A stretch of DNA of 64,000 nt from Pectobacterium aroidearum (GTDB lineage Bacteria; Pseudomonadota; Gammaproteobacteria; Enterobacterales; Enterobacteriaceae): contig NZ_CP166097.1 in NCBI RefSeq assembly GCF_041228105.1, positions 2,232,001 to 2,296,000 of the forward strand. Reading direction: 5' to 3'. Positions 1 to 9,830 of this stretch are shown piece by piece. The position numbers and the translations under genes are program-made. The notes under the pieces were generated by a model. That model ran no database searches. It worked only from the letters and a program-made list of their open reading frames with translations, and had not been told where the DNA came from. Each line of letters opens with the position of its first letter. Positions within the stretch are counted from its first letter, which is position 1.

Positions 1-438
1 TGCCTGTTTCCAGTAGGCGCAGGAGTATTGCATGTAAGGATCCAGCATGAGGGTAAAAAGATCGTTCCCCAGGTCGTAGTGCACTTCACCGACCACTTGA
101 GCGCGCCGACGGGATTGTAAATTCGTGACGCGAGAGAGGGCGACTCGCATGGCATCGTGCAGGCGGTGAGGTAAGGTTTTCCCTAGCCCTGCGCGCAGGA
201 CACGATGGAAAAACATATCCAGCCGTTCACACTCCCACCACCCATCCATATAGCTTTCACCTAATCCCAATGAACCTTCTCGCAAGACACGTTTAAAAAT
301 GCCGGGATTAATCACGCGGATGTCAAAAGGGCGGGTACCGTTGATTATGATATCCGCAGCGGCCAACTTATCCCGCATTATGCGGAACCAAGGCGTGGCA
401 TCGTGATCCCATTCTTCTGTATAAGGTGAACCCATCAT
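1..438 (-). CDS. cfa: Cyclopropane-fatty-acyl-phospholipid synthase, N-terminal part (cut by window edge)
   Basis: Only the first 146 codons are inside the window and the frame is open to base 1. The enzyme transfers a methylene group from S-adenosylmethionine to unsaturated acyl chains of membrane phospholipids. The segment LREGSLGLGESYMDGWWEC and the later NDLFTLMLDPYMQYSCAYW align nearly residue for residue with E. coli Cfa. Translation can start at either of two adjacent ATGs (438 or 435). An AAGGAG ribosome-binding site lies 3 bp before the first and 6 bp before the second. The gene is next to purR as in E. coli. The catalytic C-terminal part is not visible. Confidence 0.93.
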   Translation of the reverse strand, partial: MMGSPYTEEWDHDATPWFRIMRDKLAAADIIINGTRPFDIRVINPGIFKRVLREGSLGLGESYMDGWWECERLDMFFHRVLRAGLGKTLPHRLHDAMRVALSRVTNLQSRRRAQVVGEVHYDLGNDLFTLMLDPYMQYSCAYWKQA

Positions 439-635
439 GTCTCCTTAACTTTATGTAAAAGTATCGTAAAACACCTGGACAGCACTTATCGCAGCCGACG
501 TAATCGGCTGTCACCAGAGGAAATGAAACGCGATAGTAGATTTATAACTGCTTCAGCCAGCATACAAGAAAATGGGCTGAAGCAGAGAGGAAAGCGAACA
601 GGAATAGAAAAATCGTTTGGACGGTATTGCTGCCG

Positions 636-1661
636 TTAGCGGCGATAGTCGAGGTAAGGGCCGTCTGCAACCGAGCGGCGCTCAATCAGCGTCGGGTGCA
701 CTTCGATGACGTGCGCATCTTCCCGCTTGCTGGTAATGCGATCCAGCAACATCGCGAAAGCAGACTGCCCCAGACGCTCTTTCGGCTGATGGATGGTCGT
801 CAGTGCCGGCGTAAAGAAACGCGCGTGGCGCACGTTGTCATAACCGATCACCGAAATATCCTGCGGCACGCGCAGACCTAATTCATCTGCCGCACAGATC
901 GCGCCCATCGCCATGATATCGCCACCGCAGAATACGGCCGTTGGCCGCTGTTTCTGCGCGAGAATTTGATGCATCGCTTTATAACCGGACTCCGGCTCGA
1001 AATCGCCCTGAACAACCCACTCTTCACGCACGGTGATGTCGGCTTCCTTTAACGCTTTTAAGAAGCCGAGGTAGCGTCCGCTGCCGGTGTTACGTTCTTG
1101 AATACCAGGGATAGCACCGATATCCCGATGACCACGTTCGATCAGGTAGCGACCGGCCATATAACCGCCTTCAAAGGCGTTATCGATAATCGTATCGGTA
1201 AAATCGCTGTGCATCTGCCCCCAGTCCATCACGACCATCGGAATGCTGCGATAATCTTTCAGCATCGCCAACAGTTCAGGTGGATATTCGGCGCACATGA
1301 CCAGCAGGCCGTCGACGCGTTTTTGCGCCAGCATGGAGAGATAGGCGCGCTGTTTACCGATGTCGTTATGCGAATTACACAGCACCAGCGTGTAACCCTT
1401 GGCGTAGCAGCTGTTTTCGACAGCTTCAATGATTTCGGCGAAGTAGGGCGCTTCGCTGGATGTGGCCAGCAAACCGATAGATTTGGTGTGATTAACTTTG
1501 AGGCTGCGGGCGACGGCGCTGGGCGAATAGTGCAATTCTTTGATTGCCGCCCTGACGGCTGCCTTGGTCTCTTCGGCGACGAAACGTGTTTTATTGATCA
1601 CGTGCGATACGGTTGTGGTGGAAACGCCAGCACGTTTTGCCACATCTTTAATCGTTGCCAT
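636..1661 (-). CDS. purR: Purine-biosynthesis repressor PurR
   Basis: LacI-family repressor of 341 residues, the usual PurR length. Residues 1-55 hold the helix-turn-helix and hinge helix ([20 protein letters not shown]), followed by a periplasmic-binding-protein-like domain that binds hypoxanthine or guanine as corepressor. The start is set by AGGAGT 9 bp before the ATG. In E. coli it represses pur genes and itself. A PurR-like half-site upstream (about 1707-1722) fits autoregulation. Identity with E. coli PurR is high along the whole length and the neighbours cfa and ynhF are the same. Confidence 0.96.
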   Translation of the reverse strand: MATIKDVAKRAGVSTTTVSHVINKTRFVAEETKAAVRAAIKELHYSPSAVARSLKVNHTKSIGLLATSSEAPYFAEIIEAVENSCYAKGYTLVLCNSHNDIGKQRAYLSMLAQKRVDGLLVMCAEYPPELLAMLKDYRSIPMVVMDWGQMHSDFTDTIIDNAFEGGYMAGRYLIERGHRDIGAIPGIQERNTGSGRYLGFLKALKEADITVREEWVVQGDFEPESGYKAMHQILAQKQRPTAVFCGGDIMAMGAICAADELGLRVPQDISVIGYDNVRHARFFTPALTTIHQPKERLGQSAFAMLLDRITSKREDAHVIEVHPTLIERRSVADGPYLDYRR

Positions 1662-2067
1662 CTAAAAATGACTCCTGAACTTACCTGTTACAGACGTAAG
1701 TATATTGTTAATCGTTTGCCTACGTTTAATGTTCTTCTTCTAAGCTAAAAAACAGGATTTCAGAAGGAGAATGCCGAATGTTATACCGAAGGGATCTGGG
1801 TTGACGTTTTTCGACTGATACGCAGCGCTTTCATAAACAGCGGATTGTGTCCGATTTATCATGAAAGTGAAAGGGGTAATTTATACTATTAGTGATGCAT
1901 ACGTCCGAGATTTTTCACTAGAATTATGAAAGAATCGTAATAACCCTATTATTTGTAGATTTAACTGCCTAAATGGGTTCGGCTGTGAATCGCGGTGTCT
2001 TTATTTCAGATAGCGCTTTCAGGTGAAATTTTCAGCTAAAATTTGTTCGCTAATAAAGGAGTGGTTT
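1662..2067. other. Intergenic region purR-ynhF
   Basis: The two genes diverge here. Apart from the PurR-like site near 1707-1722 and the AAAGGAG that precedes ynhF, I see only AT-rich promoter-like DNA. E. coli ydhP, which lies nearby in that genome, is absent. Confidence 0.5.
1707..1722. promoter_or_regulatory. Candidate PurR operator upstream of purR
   Basis: Read on the minus strand this site contains AGGCAAACGATTAAC. It matches the core GCAAACG of the PurR box, but the second half is degenerate. It lies about 46 bp upstream of the purR start codon, where an autoregulatory site is expected. The assignment is by motif and position only. Confidence 0.5.
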
Positions 2068-2157
2068 ATGGATACAGATCTGAAGATGTCTTTGCTGACA
2101 ACCGTTGGCTCGTTGGCTGTCATCATCACGTTTAGTTTTATTGCGGTGCTGAATTAA
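2068..2157 (+). CDS. ynhF: YnhF-family small membrane protein
   Basis: This is a 29-codon gene with AAAGGAG about 8 bp before its ATG. The product starts MDTDLKMSLLTTVGSLAV and has a charged MDTDLK head followed by one hydrophobic segment from about residue 8 to 28. Length and layout match E. coli YnhF (29 residues, N-terminus MSTDLK). The position just upstream of purR is also conserved. YnhF is an inner-membrane small protein of unknown function. A 13-bp perfect inverted repeat follows the gene. Confidence 0.85.
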   Translation: MDTDLKMSLLTTVGSLAVIITFSFIAVLN

Positions 2158-2184
2158 CCGAACGATGCTCTGCACAGGCTAGGT

Positions 2185-2222
2185 ATTCAGACACGTTGAT
2201 GCTACATAAAACGTGTCTGAAT
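2185..2222. terminator. Stem-loop between convergent ynhF and mepH
   Basis: ATTCAGACACGTT and its perfect reverse complement are separated by a 12-base loop. The element lies between two convergent genes, which suggests a bidirectional transcript end, but there is no clear U-run on either strand. Confidence 0.5.
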
Positions 2223-2252
2223 CATTTCCATTCGATGTAGGTTGTCTGTCTC

Positions 2253-3104
2253 TTAACGAATTGTCTGCGGTGTGACCACGCGACGCGCGCCCACGTAGTG
2301 CTCCTGCCAGTAATCTTCACTCAGCTTGCTGATACGAATATCTGAACCTGTACGCGGCGACTGAATAAATTTCCCTTCTCCCAGATAAACTCCGACGTGA
2401 TCGGCTGCGCCACGATTATTGATGCGGAAGAACACCAAATCGCCGCTTTCCAGTTCGCTCTTTTTAATCGGAGCGGCATCACGCAGATGATACATTTCGT
2501 TAGCGGTGCGCGGAATTTGGATTTTAACGACATCTTTGTACGCGTAATAGACCAGCCCGCTGCAGTCGAATCCAGTAAAGGGTGATGAACCGCCCCAGTG
2601 ATAAGGCTTACCTATCTGGCTCATCAACTTATTCATTGCTGTCGTTTTGGCATGCTGATAACGCTTTTTATGTGCCGCGCTCAGCGCCATTCCTTTTTCC
2701 GTGGGTGACGGGTTTTTATCTACCTTTCCCTTGAGCACTGTCTTTTTCAGCCCGGTTTTGACTCTGACCTGCGCGGTCGTCTGCTTCTCTTCTTCAGGCT
2801 TCAGCTTTTTGAGGTTTTTTTTCACTAGCGCGGGCGTGCTGCTTTGCGTCCGGGATGGCTTTTTCTCTGTTGATTTGTTCGCGCTACGGGGCTTGGTTTT
2901 CGTTCTGGCGGCGGTAGGTTCTGGTTTTTTGCTTTTGATCGGTGTCGGTGATTTAGCATTACCCTTTGTTTGGCGGCTTTTCTTGTTGGTTTCTTCAACG
3001 GCGCTTTTCTTCGGCGCAGAATGCGGGGTATGCGGCGCAGCCTGAACGACGTTCAGGGATAGATTACTGAAAAATAATATAAAAAGAGTAATAAATAAGC
3101 GCAT
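2253..3104 (-). CDS. mepH: NlpC/P60-family murein endopeptidase, MepH-like
   Basis: 283-residue exported protein. A signal peptide occupies residues 1-23 (ending VVQAA). A very Lys/Pro/Thr-rich, probably disordered linker runs from about 30 to 135. The C-terminal NlpC/P60 peptidase domain runs from about 150 to 275, with catalytic Cys181 (GFDCSG), His236 (DHVGVY) and Gln248 (FIQSP). In E. coli, MepH cleaves D-Ala-mDAP cross-links in peptidoglycan and helps wall expansion. The gene stands beside grxD as in E. coli, but sodB, its usual other neighbour, is missing. The ribosome-binding site is weak. Confidence 0.88.
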   Translation of the reverse strand: MRLFITLFILFFSNLSLNVVQAAPHTPHSAPKKSAVEETNKKSRQTKGNAKSPTPIKSKKPEPTAARTKTKPRSANKSTEKKPSRTQSSTPALVKKNLKKLKPEEEKQTTAQVRVKTGLKKTVLKGKVDKNPSPTEKGMALSAAHKKRYQHAKTTAMNKLMSQIGKPYHWGGSSPFTGFDCSGLVYYAYKDVVKIQIPRTANEMYHLRDAAPIKKSELESGDLVFFRINNRGAADHVGVYLGEGKFIQSPRTGSDIRISKLSEDYWQEHYVGARRVVTPQTIR

Positions 3105-3445
3105 AATAAAAGTGACCGAACATAATCCTTAACTCGCTCAATCCGCACAGTATTCCTGAAAACGGCGTCATAAAAAAGTGGGCATGACCGCTTTATTCAT
3201 ACAGAATAGTGAAAAAACGTTAATAGTTGTTTTTTCGATTGATTTATCAACGCATTCTGGTGTTGATTTCATCAATGGCGAATAACTTGCAGGGAAAATA
3301 CCCTTACAAAAAATGGCGTTTTTTTGTGGCTAGTGGCATCGGTACAATATCACTGAGTCAATGTCGCTGTCGTGGTACCTCTGACGGCGGCTCATGGCTA
3401 GCGTTTTGGACGTTAGCCATCCTATAGGTTTAAGGAAGCAAGAAG
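3105..3445. other. Divergent intergenic region mepH-grxD
   Basis: About 340 bp of AT-rich DNA contains the promoters of mepH and grxD. The reading frame at 3227-3427 has no ribosome-binding site and no recognisable product. I see no other gene or clear operator. Confidence 0.4.
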
Positions 3446-3796
3446 ATGACGACACCGACAATTGAAAAAATTCAGCGCCAAATTGCTGAAAACCCGATTT
3501 TGCTGTACATGAAAGGCTCCCCGAAATTGCCAAGCTGTGGTTTTTCCGCACAGACCGTTCAGGCGTTGTCTGCATGTGGCGAGCGTTTTGCGTATGTTGA
3601 TATTTTACAGAACCCGGATATCCGCGCTGAGCTTCCGAAGTACGCGAACTGGCCGACATTCCCGCAGCTGTGGGTTGATGGTGAGTTGATTGGCGGTTGT
3701 GATATCGTGGTTGAAATGTTTCAGCGTGGCGAACTGCAACCGCTGATCAAAGAAACGGCAGACAAATACAAATCGCAGCAGGCCGATCAAGAGTAA
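3446..3796 (+). CDS. grxD: Monothiol glutaredoxin Grx4
   Basis: 116-residue cytoplasmic glutaredoxin with the monothiol active site CGFS at residues 31-34, preceded by the KGSPKLPS loop. Family members carry a glutathione-ligated [2Fe-2S] cluster between two subunits, often with BolA partners, and deliver Fe-S clusters. AAGGA lies about 9 bp before the ATG. A strong intrinsic terminator follows. E. coli grxD has the same neighbours (mepH, rnt), but lhr, which lies between grxD and rnt there, is absent here. Confidence 0.95.
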   Translation: MTTPTIEKIQRQIAENPILLYMKGSPKLPSCGFSAQTVQALSACGERFAYVDILQNPDIRAELPKYANWPTFPQLWVDGELIGGCDIVVEMFQRGELQPLIKETADKYKSQQADQE

Positions 3797-3861
3797 TACT
3801 TTCTTTTGGCGTAATGACGATGCGTAATGTTGTTACGATGCGAGCGTAAATCCTCTTCCAG

Positions 3862-3887
3862 CGGGTGCCTCATGGCACCCGTTTTTT
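3862..3887 (+). terminator. Intrinsic terminator after grxD
   Basis: An 8-bp perfect stem (CGGGTGCC/GGCACCCG) with a TCAT loop is followed at once by six T residues. Confidence 0.9.
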
Positions 3888-3909
3888 GTTCTCTGGATTT
3901 CCCATTTTT

Positions 3910-4581
3910 TCAGTCTTCGGCTGATACGTCTTCCAGCGAATTTTCTTCCAGCGCAATCGGCCAGCCGCCCAGGCGTTTCCAGCGATTAACCAACTCGCAG
4001 AACAGTAATGCCGTCTGGTTGGTGTCATACAGCGCGGAGTGTGCCTGACTGGAGTCAAACGCAATCCCTGCGGTAATACAGGCCTTAGCTAGTACGGTTT
4101 GGCCTAACACCAACCCGCTGAGTGCCGCGGTATCGAAGGTAGCGAAAGGGTGGAACGGGTTACGTTTCAGGCTACAGCGCTCCGCTGCTGCCATCATGAA
4201 ACTATGATCGAATGTGGCGTTATGCGCCACGATAATGGCACGATTACAGTTTTGCTCCTTGATCCCTTTTCGCACGACTTTGAAAATTTCATGCAGTGCA
4301 TCATATTCGCTCACTGCACCGCGTAGCGGGTTTGTGGGGTCAATACCGTTAAATGCTAGCGCGGCGGGTTCGAGGATCGCGCCTTCGAATGGCTCAACAT
4401 GAAAATGTAGCGTTTCATCTGGCTGCAACCAACCGTCTTGATCCATTTTTAATGTTACCGCCGCAACTTCCAGCAAGGCATCGGTTTTCGCATTGAATCC
4501 GGCAGTTTCAACATCAATCACTACCGGGTAAAACCCACGAAAACGACCGCTCAGGGCGTTCAGATCACTTTTATCAGCCAT
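3910..4581 (-). CDS. rnt: Ribonuclease T
   Basis: DEDDh 3'-5' exoribonuclease that trims the 3' ends of tRNA and other stable RNAs. The protein has 223 residues when started at MADKSDLN, in register with E. coli RNase T, so Asp23 and Glu25 (VIDVETAGF) fall in the same positions. Later family motifs are [12 protein letters not shown] and the C-terminal HSALYD. The frame is open further upstream, but the extra residues have no counterpart in the family. AAGAGA precedes this ATG. Confidence 0.95.
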   Translation of the reverse strand: MADKSDLNALSGRFRGFYPVVIDVETAGFNAKTDALLEVAAVTLKMDQDGWLQPDETLHFHVEPFEGAILEPAALAFNGIDPTNPLRGAVSEYDALHEIFKVVRKGIKEQNCNRAIIVAHNATFDHSFMMAAAERCSLKRNPFHPFATFDTAALSGLVLGQTVLAKACITAGIAFDSSQAHSALYDTNQTALLFCELVNRWKRLGGWPIALEENSLEDVSAED

Positions 4582-4727
4582 TTGTCTCTTAATTGTTAGC
4601 AAAACGCAGCGCGCATTATTGCAAATTTTGGCCGGAGATGCAGCATGCCGTTGCCGTTCAAACGACGGTGATGGCAGAAGAAGGGGGGAGAACAGGTGCT
4701 GCTGCAGCACCTGTATAAAGCGAGATA

Positions 4728-5135
4728 TTAGTGGCCGATGCCGTTACCCGCGTGGGCATTTTCGATCAATTCGATTTTATAACCGTCTGGATCTTCAATG
4801 AACGCGATGACGGTGGTGCCGCCTTTGACCGGACCGGCTTCGCGCGTGACATTGCCACCTGCTTTGCGGATACGCTCACAGGTTGCGGCAACATCGTCGA
4901 CGCCCAGTGCGATGTGACCATAGGCGTTGCCCAGATCATAACTGTCGACGCCCCAGTTGTAGGTCAGTTCAATAACCGCACCTTCGCTCTCTTCGGTATA
5001 ACCGACGAAAGCCAGCGTGTATTTGTATTCGGTATTTTCGCTGGTGCGCAGCACGCGCATTCCCAGAACCTGAGTATAGAAATCGATAGAACGTTGTAAA
5101 TCGCCAACACGCAGCATGGTGTGAAGTAAACGCAT
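4728..5135 (-). CDS. gloA: Lactoylglutathione lyase (glyoxalase I)
   Basis: 135 residues, the length of E. coli GloA. It converts the hemithioacetal of methylglyoxal and glutathione to S-lactoylglutathione. The four metal ligands His5, Glu56, His74 and Glu122 are all present at the E. coli positions; in E. coli the metal is nickel. The neighbour rnt is conserved, but nemA and nemR, which in E. coli lie on the other side, are absent. Confidence 0.97.
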   Translation of the reverse strand: MRLLHTMLRVGDLQRSIDFYTQVLGMRVLRTSENTEYKYTLAFVGYTEESEGAVIELTYNWGVDSYDLGNAYGHIALGVDDVAATCERIRKAGGNVTREAGPVKGGTTVIAFIEDPDGYKIELIENAHAGNGIGH

Positions 5136-5423
5136 AGTGTCCTCGTTAAAAAGTGCAACAAAAGGGAAGTATAGCGTTGTGGCTCTGTCGAGTCCAAGCT
5201 GTTGGGATGATGCTAAAAATGCGACACGATGGTGAGGTTTGTGTTAAAACGTACTAACAGGAGGGGCAAATAGCGCGTTGGAGCACTTTTAGATCGCTTG
5301 ACGTGTAAAAAAATCGTCAGTTATTACAATGGTTATCTAATTATTTTCATTATGACTGTCTGTTTTGGCTTGCCAGCGGTAAAGAACAGGGCTTCAATAA
5401 ATAGAGTTGTAGCAGGAGGTGTT

Positions 5424-5663
5424 GTGCCAGAGCAACTTGAACTCTTTGTTGTCCCTAATCCATGCCGTGGTATTTGTCAGGCGGATGAAGGCGGGTATTG
5501 TCGCGGTTGCTTTCGCAGTCGTAATGAACGCTTTAGTTGGGGCCAAATGAGTGATGCGCAGAAACAGGATGTGCTGCGTTTGTGTCGGCAGAGAATGAAA
5601 CGCTCACAGCGTTCAGAGAAAACCGATACGCCAGCAGAATCCCGTCAGCCATCGTTGTTTTAA
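5424..5663 (+). CDS. ydhL: DUF1289 (YdhL-like) cysteine-rich small protein
   Basis: 79 residues from a GTG start, chosen because AGGAGG ends 4 bp before it and the protein then aligns with E. coli YdhL from end to end. It carries PCRGIC and YCRGC pairs, the DUF1289 signature suggestive of a small metal-binding fold, and ends in QPSLF as E. coli YdhL does. No biochemical role is established. The frame stays open upstream to 5298, but that stretch has no family match. Confidence 0.85.
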   Translation: MPEQLELFVVPNPCRGICQADEGGYCRGCFRSRNERFSWGQMSDAQKQDVLRLCRQRMKRSQRSEKTDTPAESRQPSLF

Positions 5664-5890
5664 GTCATCTTGTCTTAGATGATCTATTTACGTGAAATTT
5701 TGTTTAAGCAACGCAGGAGCGTTCGATTGAATAAAATAAGCCTGAGATCATTTTTAGAAGACTTTTATTTGATAGAATCCATTTCACGATGGTTCTATTT
5801 TTACAACAATAAAGTCGTTTCTTATTTTATAAATCAGAGTTGATTGCAATCCAGGGATATAACTTAGCGTGCTAACAATAAGGAGAGGTG

Positions 5891-6328
5891 ATGGAATTGC
5901 CATTAGGATCTGATTTAGCCCGTCTGGTGCGCGTGTGGCGTGCGCTGGTCGATCATCGATTAAAACCACTTGAACTGACCCAGACGCATTGGGTTACGCT
6001 GCATAACATATACCATCTACCCCCTGGTCAGTCGCAGATTCAGCTGGCCAAAGCGATAGGTATTGAGCAACCCTCGTTAGTCCGAACATTGGATCAGCTT
6101 GAGGAAAAAGGGTTAATCACTCGCCACGTTTGTGCGCACGATCGTCGGGCAAAACGTATTATGCTGACCGAATCAGCAGAGCCGATTATACAGGCAGTCA
6201 ATGGCGTAATTAGCCATACACGTAATGAAGTATTATTTGGAATTACGCCGGAGCAGGTTGATGAATTAGCGCTGCTGGTTGCGCGCCTTGAGAAAAATAT
6301 ATTGGCATTACATGAAAATCAAGCGTAG
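5891..6328 (+). CDS. slyA: MarR-family transcriptional regulator SlyA (Hor)
   Basis: 145-residue winged-helix regulator. The DNA-binding segment [20 protein letters not shown] and the wing (HDRRAKRI) match E. coli SlyA very closely. The Pectobacterium orthologue, Hor, controls carbapenem and exoenzyme production and hence virulence. A GTG lies directly before the chosen ATG, but AGGAG at 5881-5885 is 2 bp from the GTG and 5 bp from the ATG, so the ATG is preferred. As in E. coli, slyB lies next to it and converges. Confidence 0.95.
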   Translation: MELPLGSDLARLVRVWRALVDHRLKPLELTQTHWVTLHNIYHLPPGQSQIQLAKAIGIEQPSLVRTLDQLEEKGLITRHVCAHDRRAKRIMLTESAEPIIQAVNGVISHTRNEVLFGITPEQVDELALLVARLEKNILALHENQA

Positions 6329-6420
6329 CTAAATTTGGGTTACGCAGAGGGAGAATTAAATCCCGGCAATATTACCGGTATCTGTTATTGGTTGTTTATT
6401 CCGGGAGTTGATTATTCGTT

Positions 6421-6453
6421 GTGACGCTCGCCACAGACAGTGGCGAGCGTCAC
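6421..6453. terminator. Perfect 14-bp inverted repeat between convergent slyA and slyB
   Basis: GTGACGCTCGCCAC is followed by a 5-base loop and its exact reverse complement. It sits 7 bp beyond the slyB stop codon. There is no T-run on either strand, so it may act as a transcript-end stabiliser or as a factor-assisted terminator. Confidence 0.55.
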
Positions 6454-6459
6454 ACAGCA

Positions 6460-6927
6460 TCAGCGTGGAGAAACGGTGATACTGCGGCCATTGCTGGCCA
6501 TAGCAACGCGTTGACCTGCGCTGAATTTCGTATCGCCTTGTTTCTGTACCACCATAATGGTACTACCGTCATCACGACGAATTTCCAGTTCTACACCTTG
6601 CGTGCGGTTCAGTGCACCTGTGGCGCTTTGACCCGCTACACCGCCGGCGACTGCGCCAGCTGCTGTTGCCAGACTACGACCGGAACCGCCGCCGATAGTG
6701 TTACCCAGGAAACCACCCAATACGGCACCACCCAGTGCGCCGATCACGTTAGAATCTTCTCCCGCCTGAATCTGAACCGGGCGCGTAGAAACAATCGTAC
6801 CGTAGGTAACGGTCTGTACCTGTTTAGCTTCGGATGCACTGTAAACATCACCTGAAAGCGTACTGGTATTAGCACAACCAGCCAGCGTGATACCTGCAAG
6901 GGTAACCACAAGTAAACGCTTCATCAT
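6460..6927 (-). CDS. slyB: Outer-membrane lipoprotein SlyB
   Basis: 155-residue lipoprotein with signal peptide and lipobox TLAGC (Cys18). A glycine-zipper 2TM region (GALGGAVLGGFLGNTIGG) spans about residues 62-100. E. coli SlyB has the same length and organisation; it is a PhoPQ-regulated envelope-stress lipoprotein that forms complexes around outer-membrane proteins. AAGGAG lies 8 bp before the first of two ATGs. Confidence 0.95.
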   Translation of the reverse strand: MMKRLLVVTLAGITLAGCANTSTLSGDVYSASEAKQVQTVTYGTIVSTRPVQIQAGEDSNVIGALGGAVLGGFLGNTIGGGSGRSLATAAGAVAGGVAGQSATGALNRTQGVELEIRRDDGSTIMVVQKQGDTKFSAGQRVAMASNGRSITVSPR

Positions 6928-7276
6928 AATTCAAACTCCTTAATCGCGAATATGTCGGGCTGGCACAGCCGCGGCCGACGCAGTGTTATACCAATAAATT
7001 ATGGTCTGGCTCAGTGTAGCATGCCACTCTTTTTACTCTTTTTTTCAGAATATAATAGTGCGCTTAAATTTCGTATAAACAGAGAAGTAAATAGCACGAG
7101 AAGTGGTTTTTTTTGTAGCAAATATTATCAAAAACCCACATTTGGTTAAAACCTAGCCCGTGTGGCAAAAACGCAAAAAATTTAATAATTCAGCGTGTTA
7201 ACGTGCTACTTTTATTCTCGATATAACGGTTGTTATCGGTGTTCTCTTTTTATCCCACAGGGGCAAAGGCTACATA
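6928..7276. other. Divergent intergenic region slyB-anmK
   Basis: About 350 bp of AT-rich DNA contains both promoters. I looked for a PhoP box for slyB and saw only a weak candidate near 7075. No gene is supported here. Confidence 0.4.
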
Positions 7277-8389
7277 ATGAGATCAGGCAGATATATTGGC
7301 GTAATGTCCGGCACCAGTCTGGATGGTGTGGATGTTGTGCTAGCCGCGATTGACGAACATACGGTTGCTCAGCAGGCCAGCTACTGTCACCCGATACCGC
7401 AGGACATCAAAATGGCGATCCTGGGGATGTGTCAGGGGCAGGCGGTGACACTGTCGGCGCTGGGGCAGTTGGATACGCGTCTGGGGATCTTGTTTGCCGA
7501 AGCGGTGCTGACGCTGCTTAAAGAAACGGAGTTGAGAGCTCAGGATATTACGGCGATTGGCTGTCACGGGCAGACGGTCTGGCATGAGCCCACGGGCGAT
7601 GCGCCCTGCACGTTGCAGATCGGTGATAATAACCGTGTCGCCGCATTGACGGGTATTACCACCGTGGGAGATTTTCGCCGCCGCGATTTGGCTTACGGTG
7701 GTCAAGGTGCACCGCTGGTGCCATCGTTCCACCATGCGTTGCTGCTACATCCTGTCGAACGGCGTATCGTGCTCAATATTGGAGGTATCGCCAATCTGTC
7801 GCTGTTGGTGCCGGGTGCGCCCGTGCGCGGTTACGATACCGGTCCCGGAAATATGCTGCTGGATGCCTGGATTTGGCGGCATTGTGCACAACCGTATGAT
7901 AAAGACGCCATGTGGGCGATGAGCGGGCAAGTGAATCCGCTGTTGCTTCGTCGGATGTTGACCGACCCGTATTTTGCGTTACGGGCGCCCAAAAGCACTG
8001 GACGCGAGTATTTCAACCTGAGCTGGCTGGAGAGAATGCTGGCTGGCCTGCCGCCGATGGCACCGCAGGATGTTCAGGCAACGCTGGTTGAGTTAACCGC
8101 GATGAGCATCGCCGAACAGGTGCTGTTGGTCGGCGGATGTGAACGTTTACTGGTTTGTGGCGGTGGAGCGCGTAATCCGCTCATCATGACGCGTCTCTCG
8201 GCTTTGCTGCCGGGCATCGAAGTCAGCACGACGGATGAATGTGGCGTAAGCGGTGATGACATGGAAGCGCTGGCATTTGCCTGGCTAGCTTCACGCACGC
8301 TGTCGGGACTGTCTGGCAATCTGCCTTCCGTCACGGGAGCGAGTCAGGAAACGGTATTAGGCGCGATTTATCCGGTCAACGCGGATTAA
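7277..8389 (+). CDS. anmK: Anhydro-N-acetylmuramic acid kinase
   Basis: 370 residues. AnmK phosphorylates 1,6-anhydro-MurNAc with opening of the anhydro ring, giving MurNAc 6-phosphate for peptidoglycan recycling. The N-terminal ATP-binding motif [14 protein letters not shown], the central [14 protein letters not shown] with the catalytic Asp, and the C-terminal VCGGGARNP are all present. The length matches E. coli (369), as does the position between slyB and mliC. Confidence 0.96.
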   Translation: MRSGRYIGVMSGTSLDGVDVVLAAIDEHTVAQQASYCHPIPQDIKMAILGMCQGQAVTLSALGQLDTRLGILFAEAVLTLLKETELRAQDITAIGCHGQTVWHEPTGDAPCTLQIGDNNRVAALTGITTVGDFRRRDLAYGGQGAPLVPSFHHALLLHPVERRIVLNIGGIANLSLLVPGAPVRGYDTGPGNMLLDAWIWRHCAQPYDKDAMWAMSGQVNPLLLRRMLTDPYFALRAPKSTGREYFNLSWLERMLAGLPPMAPQDVQATLVELTAMSIAEQVLLVGGCERLLVCGGGARNPLIMTRLSALLPGIEVSTTDECGVSGDDMEALAFAWLASRTLSGLSGNLPSVTGASQETVLGAIYPVNAD

Positions 8390-8486
8390 TCGGATTTTGC
8401 CGAGAGGTTCATGTTTATCCTCTTGTTAAACTTCAGTATGCGGCCGTGTCAGTTGCCGCCATCGACAAGAATGACAGGAGAAAAAA

Positions 8487-8804
8487 ATGAAACGATTGCT
8501 GACAGGGACAGCGCTGATTCTGCTGAGCGGATGCAGCTATTTCGGTCATAAACAAACGGTTGAAACGCTGCATTATCAATGCGGCACCATGCCGCTCACG
8601 GTGACACTACAGCAGGGCGGTGAAACGCCTTCGCAGGTGAGTTTCCTGCTAGATGGCGAACGTCTCGCTCTCCCTCAGGTGGTGTCCGCTTCTGGCGTCA
8701 GATACAGCAATGGCACCTACACATTCTGGAGCAAAGGCGATCGTGCATTTATCCAACGTGGTGAACGGGTTATCGTGGATGACTGCATACTGGCACCGAT
8801 GTAA
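8487..8804 (+). CDS. mliC: Membrane-bound lysozyme inhibitor MliC (YdhA)
   Basis: 105-residue lipoprotein with lipobox LLSGC (Cys16). The family signature SGVRYSNGTYTFWSKGDRAF is present near residues 69-88; in MliC this loop inserts into the active site of c-type lysozyme. The paired cysteines CG (about 32) and DDC (about 99) fit the known disulfide. AGGAG precedes the ATG. The order anmK-mliC-pdxH is as in E. coli. Confidence 0.9.
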   Translation: MKRLLTGTALILLSGCSYFGHKQTVETLHYQCGTMPLTVTLQQGGETPSQVSFLLDGERLALPQVVSASGVRYSNGTYTFWSKGDRAFIQRGERVIVDDCILAPM

Positions 8805-8910
8805 CTACGCCGCACGGTTGCGGTGTTACTGCTGATTGCGATTTTTCGGGTACGGGAGCAAAATGGGATTTTCGCCCGCTTCTGGCCCGACATTGCGACA
8901 GCAGGATATT

Positions 8911-9594
8911 ATGACTCAGGAACGCACGCCCTCTGACAGTACTCCTCTTCTTCAATCCGCCGATATTGCCGACATCCGCCGTGAATACACGCGTGGTGGG
9001 CTTCGTCGTAGCGATCTTCCCGCTAACCCGCTGGATTTATTTGAACGCTGGCTGAAGCAGGCCTGTGACGCGAAACTGGCCGATCCTACCGCAATGTCCG
9101 TCGCGACCGTTGATGAGCACGGGCAACCTTACCAGCGCATCGTTCTGCTTAAGCACTATGACGAGAAAGGCATGGTGTTTTATACCAATATGGGTAGTCG
9201 CAAAGCCCGTCATCTGGAAAACAACCCACGTATCAGCCTATTGTTCCCTTGGCATATGTTGGAACGACAGGTGATGGTTCTGGGTCGCGTAGAGAAGCTC
9301 CCCACGCTTGAGGTGCTGAAATATTTCCACAGTCGCCCGAAAGACAGTCAGATTGGCGCGTGGGTATCCAAGCAGTCCAGCCGGATTTCAGCGCGCGGTG
9401 TGTTGGAAAGCAAATTTTTGGAATTGAAGCAAAAATTCCAGAATGGCGAGGTGCCTTTGCCGAGCTTCTGGGGAGGCTTCCGCGTCGTTATCGATTCTGT
9501 CGAATTTTGGCAGGGCGGAGAACACCGCTTGCACGATCGATTTTTCTACCAGCGACAGGAAGAAGGCTGGCAGATTAATCGTTTAGCGCCTTAA
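8911..9594 (+). CDS. pdxH: Pyridoxine/pyridoxamine 5'-phosphate oxidase
   Basis: FMN enzyme that makes pyridoxal 5'-phosphate, the last step of vitamin B6 synthesis. Typical blocks are [44 protein letters not shown] and the C-terminal [13 protein letters not shown]. The start at ATG 8911 (MTQERTPSD) gives 227 residues against 218 in E. coli and has AGGA at close spacing. An in-frame upstream start exists, but its extra residues have no family match. pdxH and pdxY lie two genes apart in the same direction. Confidence 0.94.
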   Translation: MTQERTPSDSTPLLQSADIADIRREYTRGGLRRSDLPANPLDLFERWLKQACDAKLADPTAMSVATVDEHGQPYQRIVLLKHYDEKGMVFYTNMGSRKARHLENNPRISLLFPWHMLERQVMVLGRVEKLPTLEVLKYFHSRPKDSQIGAWVSKQSSRISARGVLESKFLELKQKFQNGEVPLPSFWGGFRVVIDSVEFWQGGEHRLHDRFFYQRQEEGWQINRLAP

Positions 9595-9830
9595 TCGCGA
9601 AATATCCGTGTTAAACGCTGGCGCTCCTATCATCAGCACTTTATTCTATGAAGTTTCGCGTTGACTGGGCATTGCGCGGCGATATGGCGTTCGTAGCCTA
9701 TTGCGTAAGGTAATGCGACAGCGAAATCATCATGCGGCGGCAGGCAGGTATGCTGCGCATTTCTCACGGCGTTGTGCGTCACCCAAAGAAGGGACGTAAC
9801 AGCCTGTTTTTTATAAAAATGGAGTTATCG

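Noticed and set aside
1098..1748. 216-codon frame on the plus strand opposite purR
   Set aside because: It is antisense to a clear PurR coding sequence, has no ribosome-binding site and no recognisable product.
7070..7095. Possible PhoP box (TAAACA direct repeat) for slyB
   Set aside because: The second repeat is out of the 11-bp register and degenerate, so it cannot be supported by eye.
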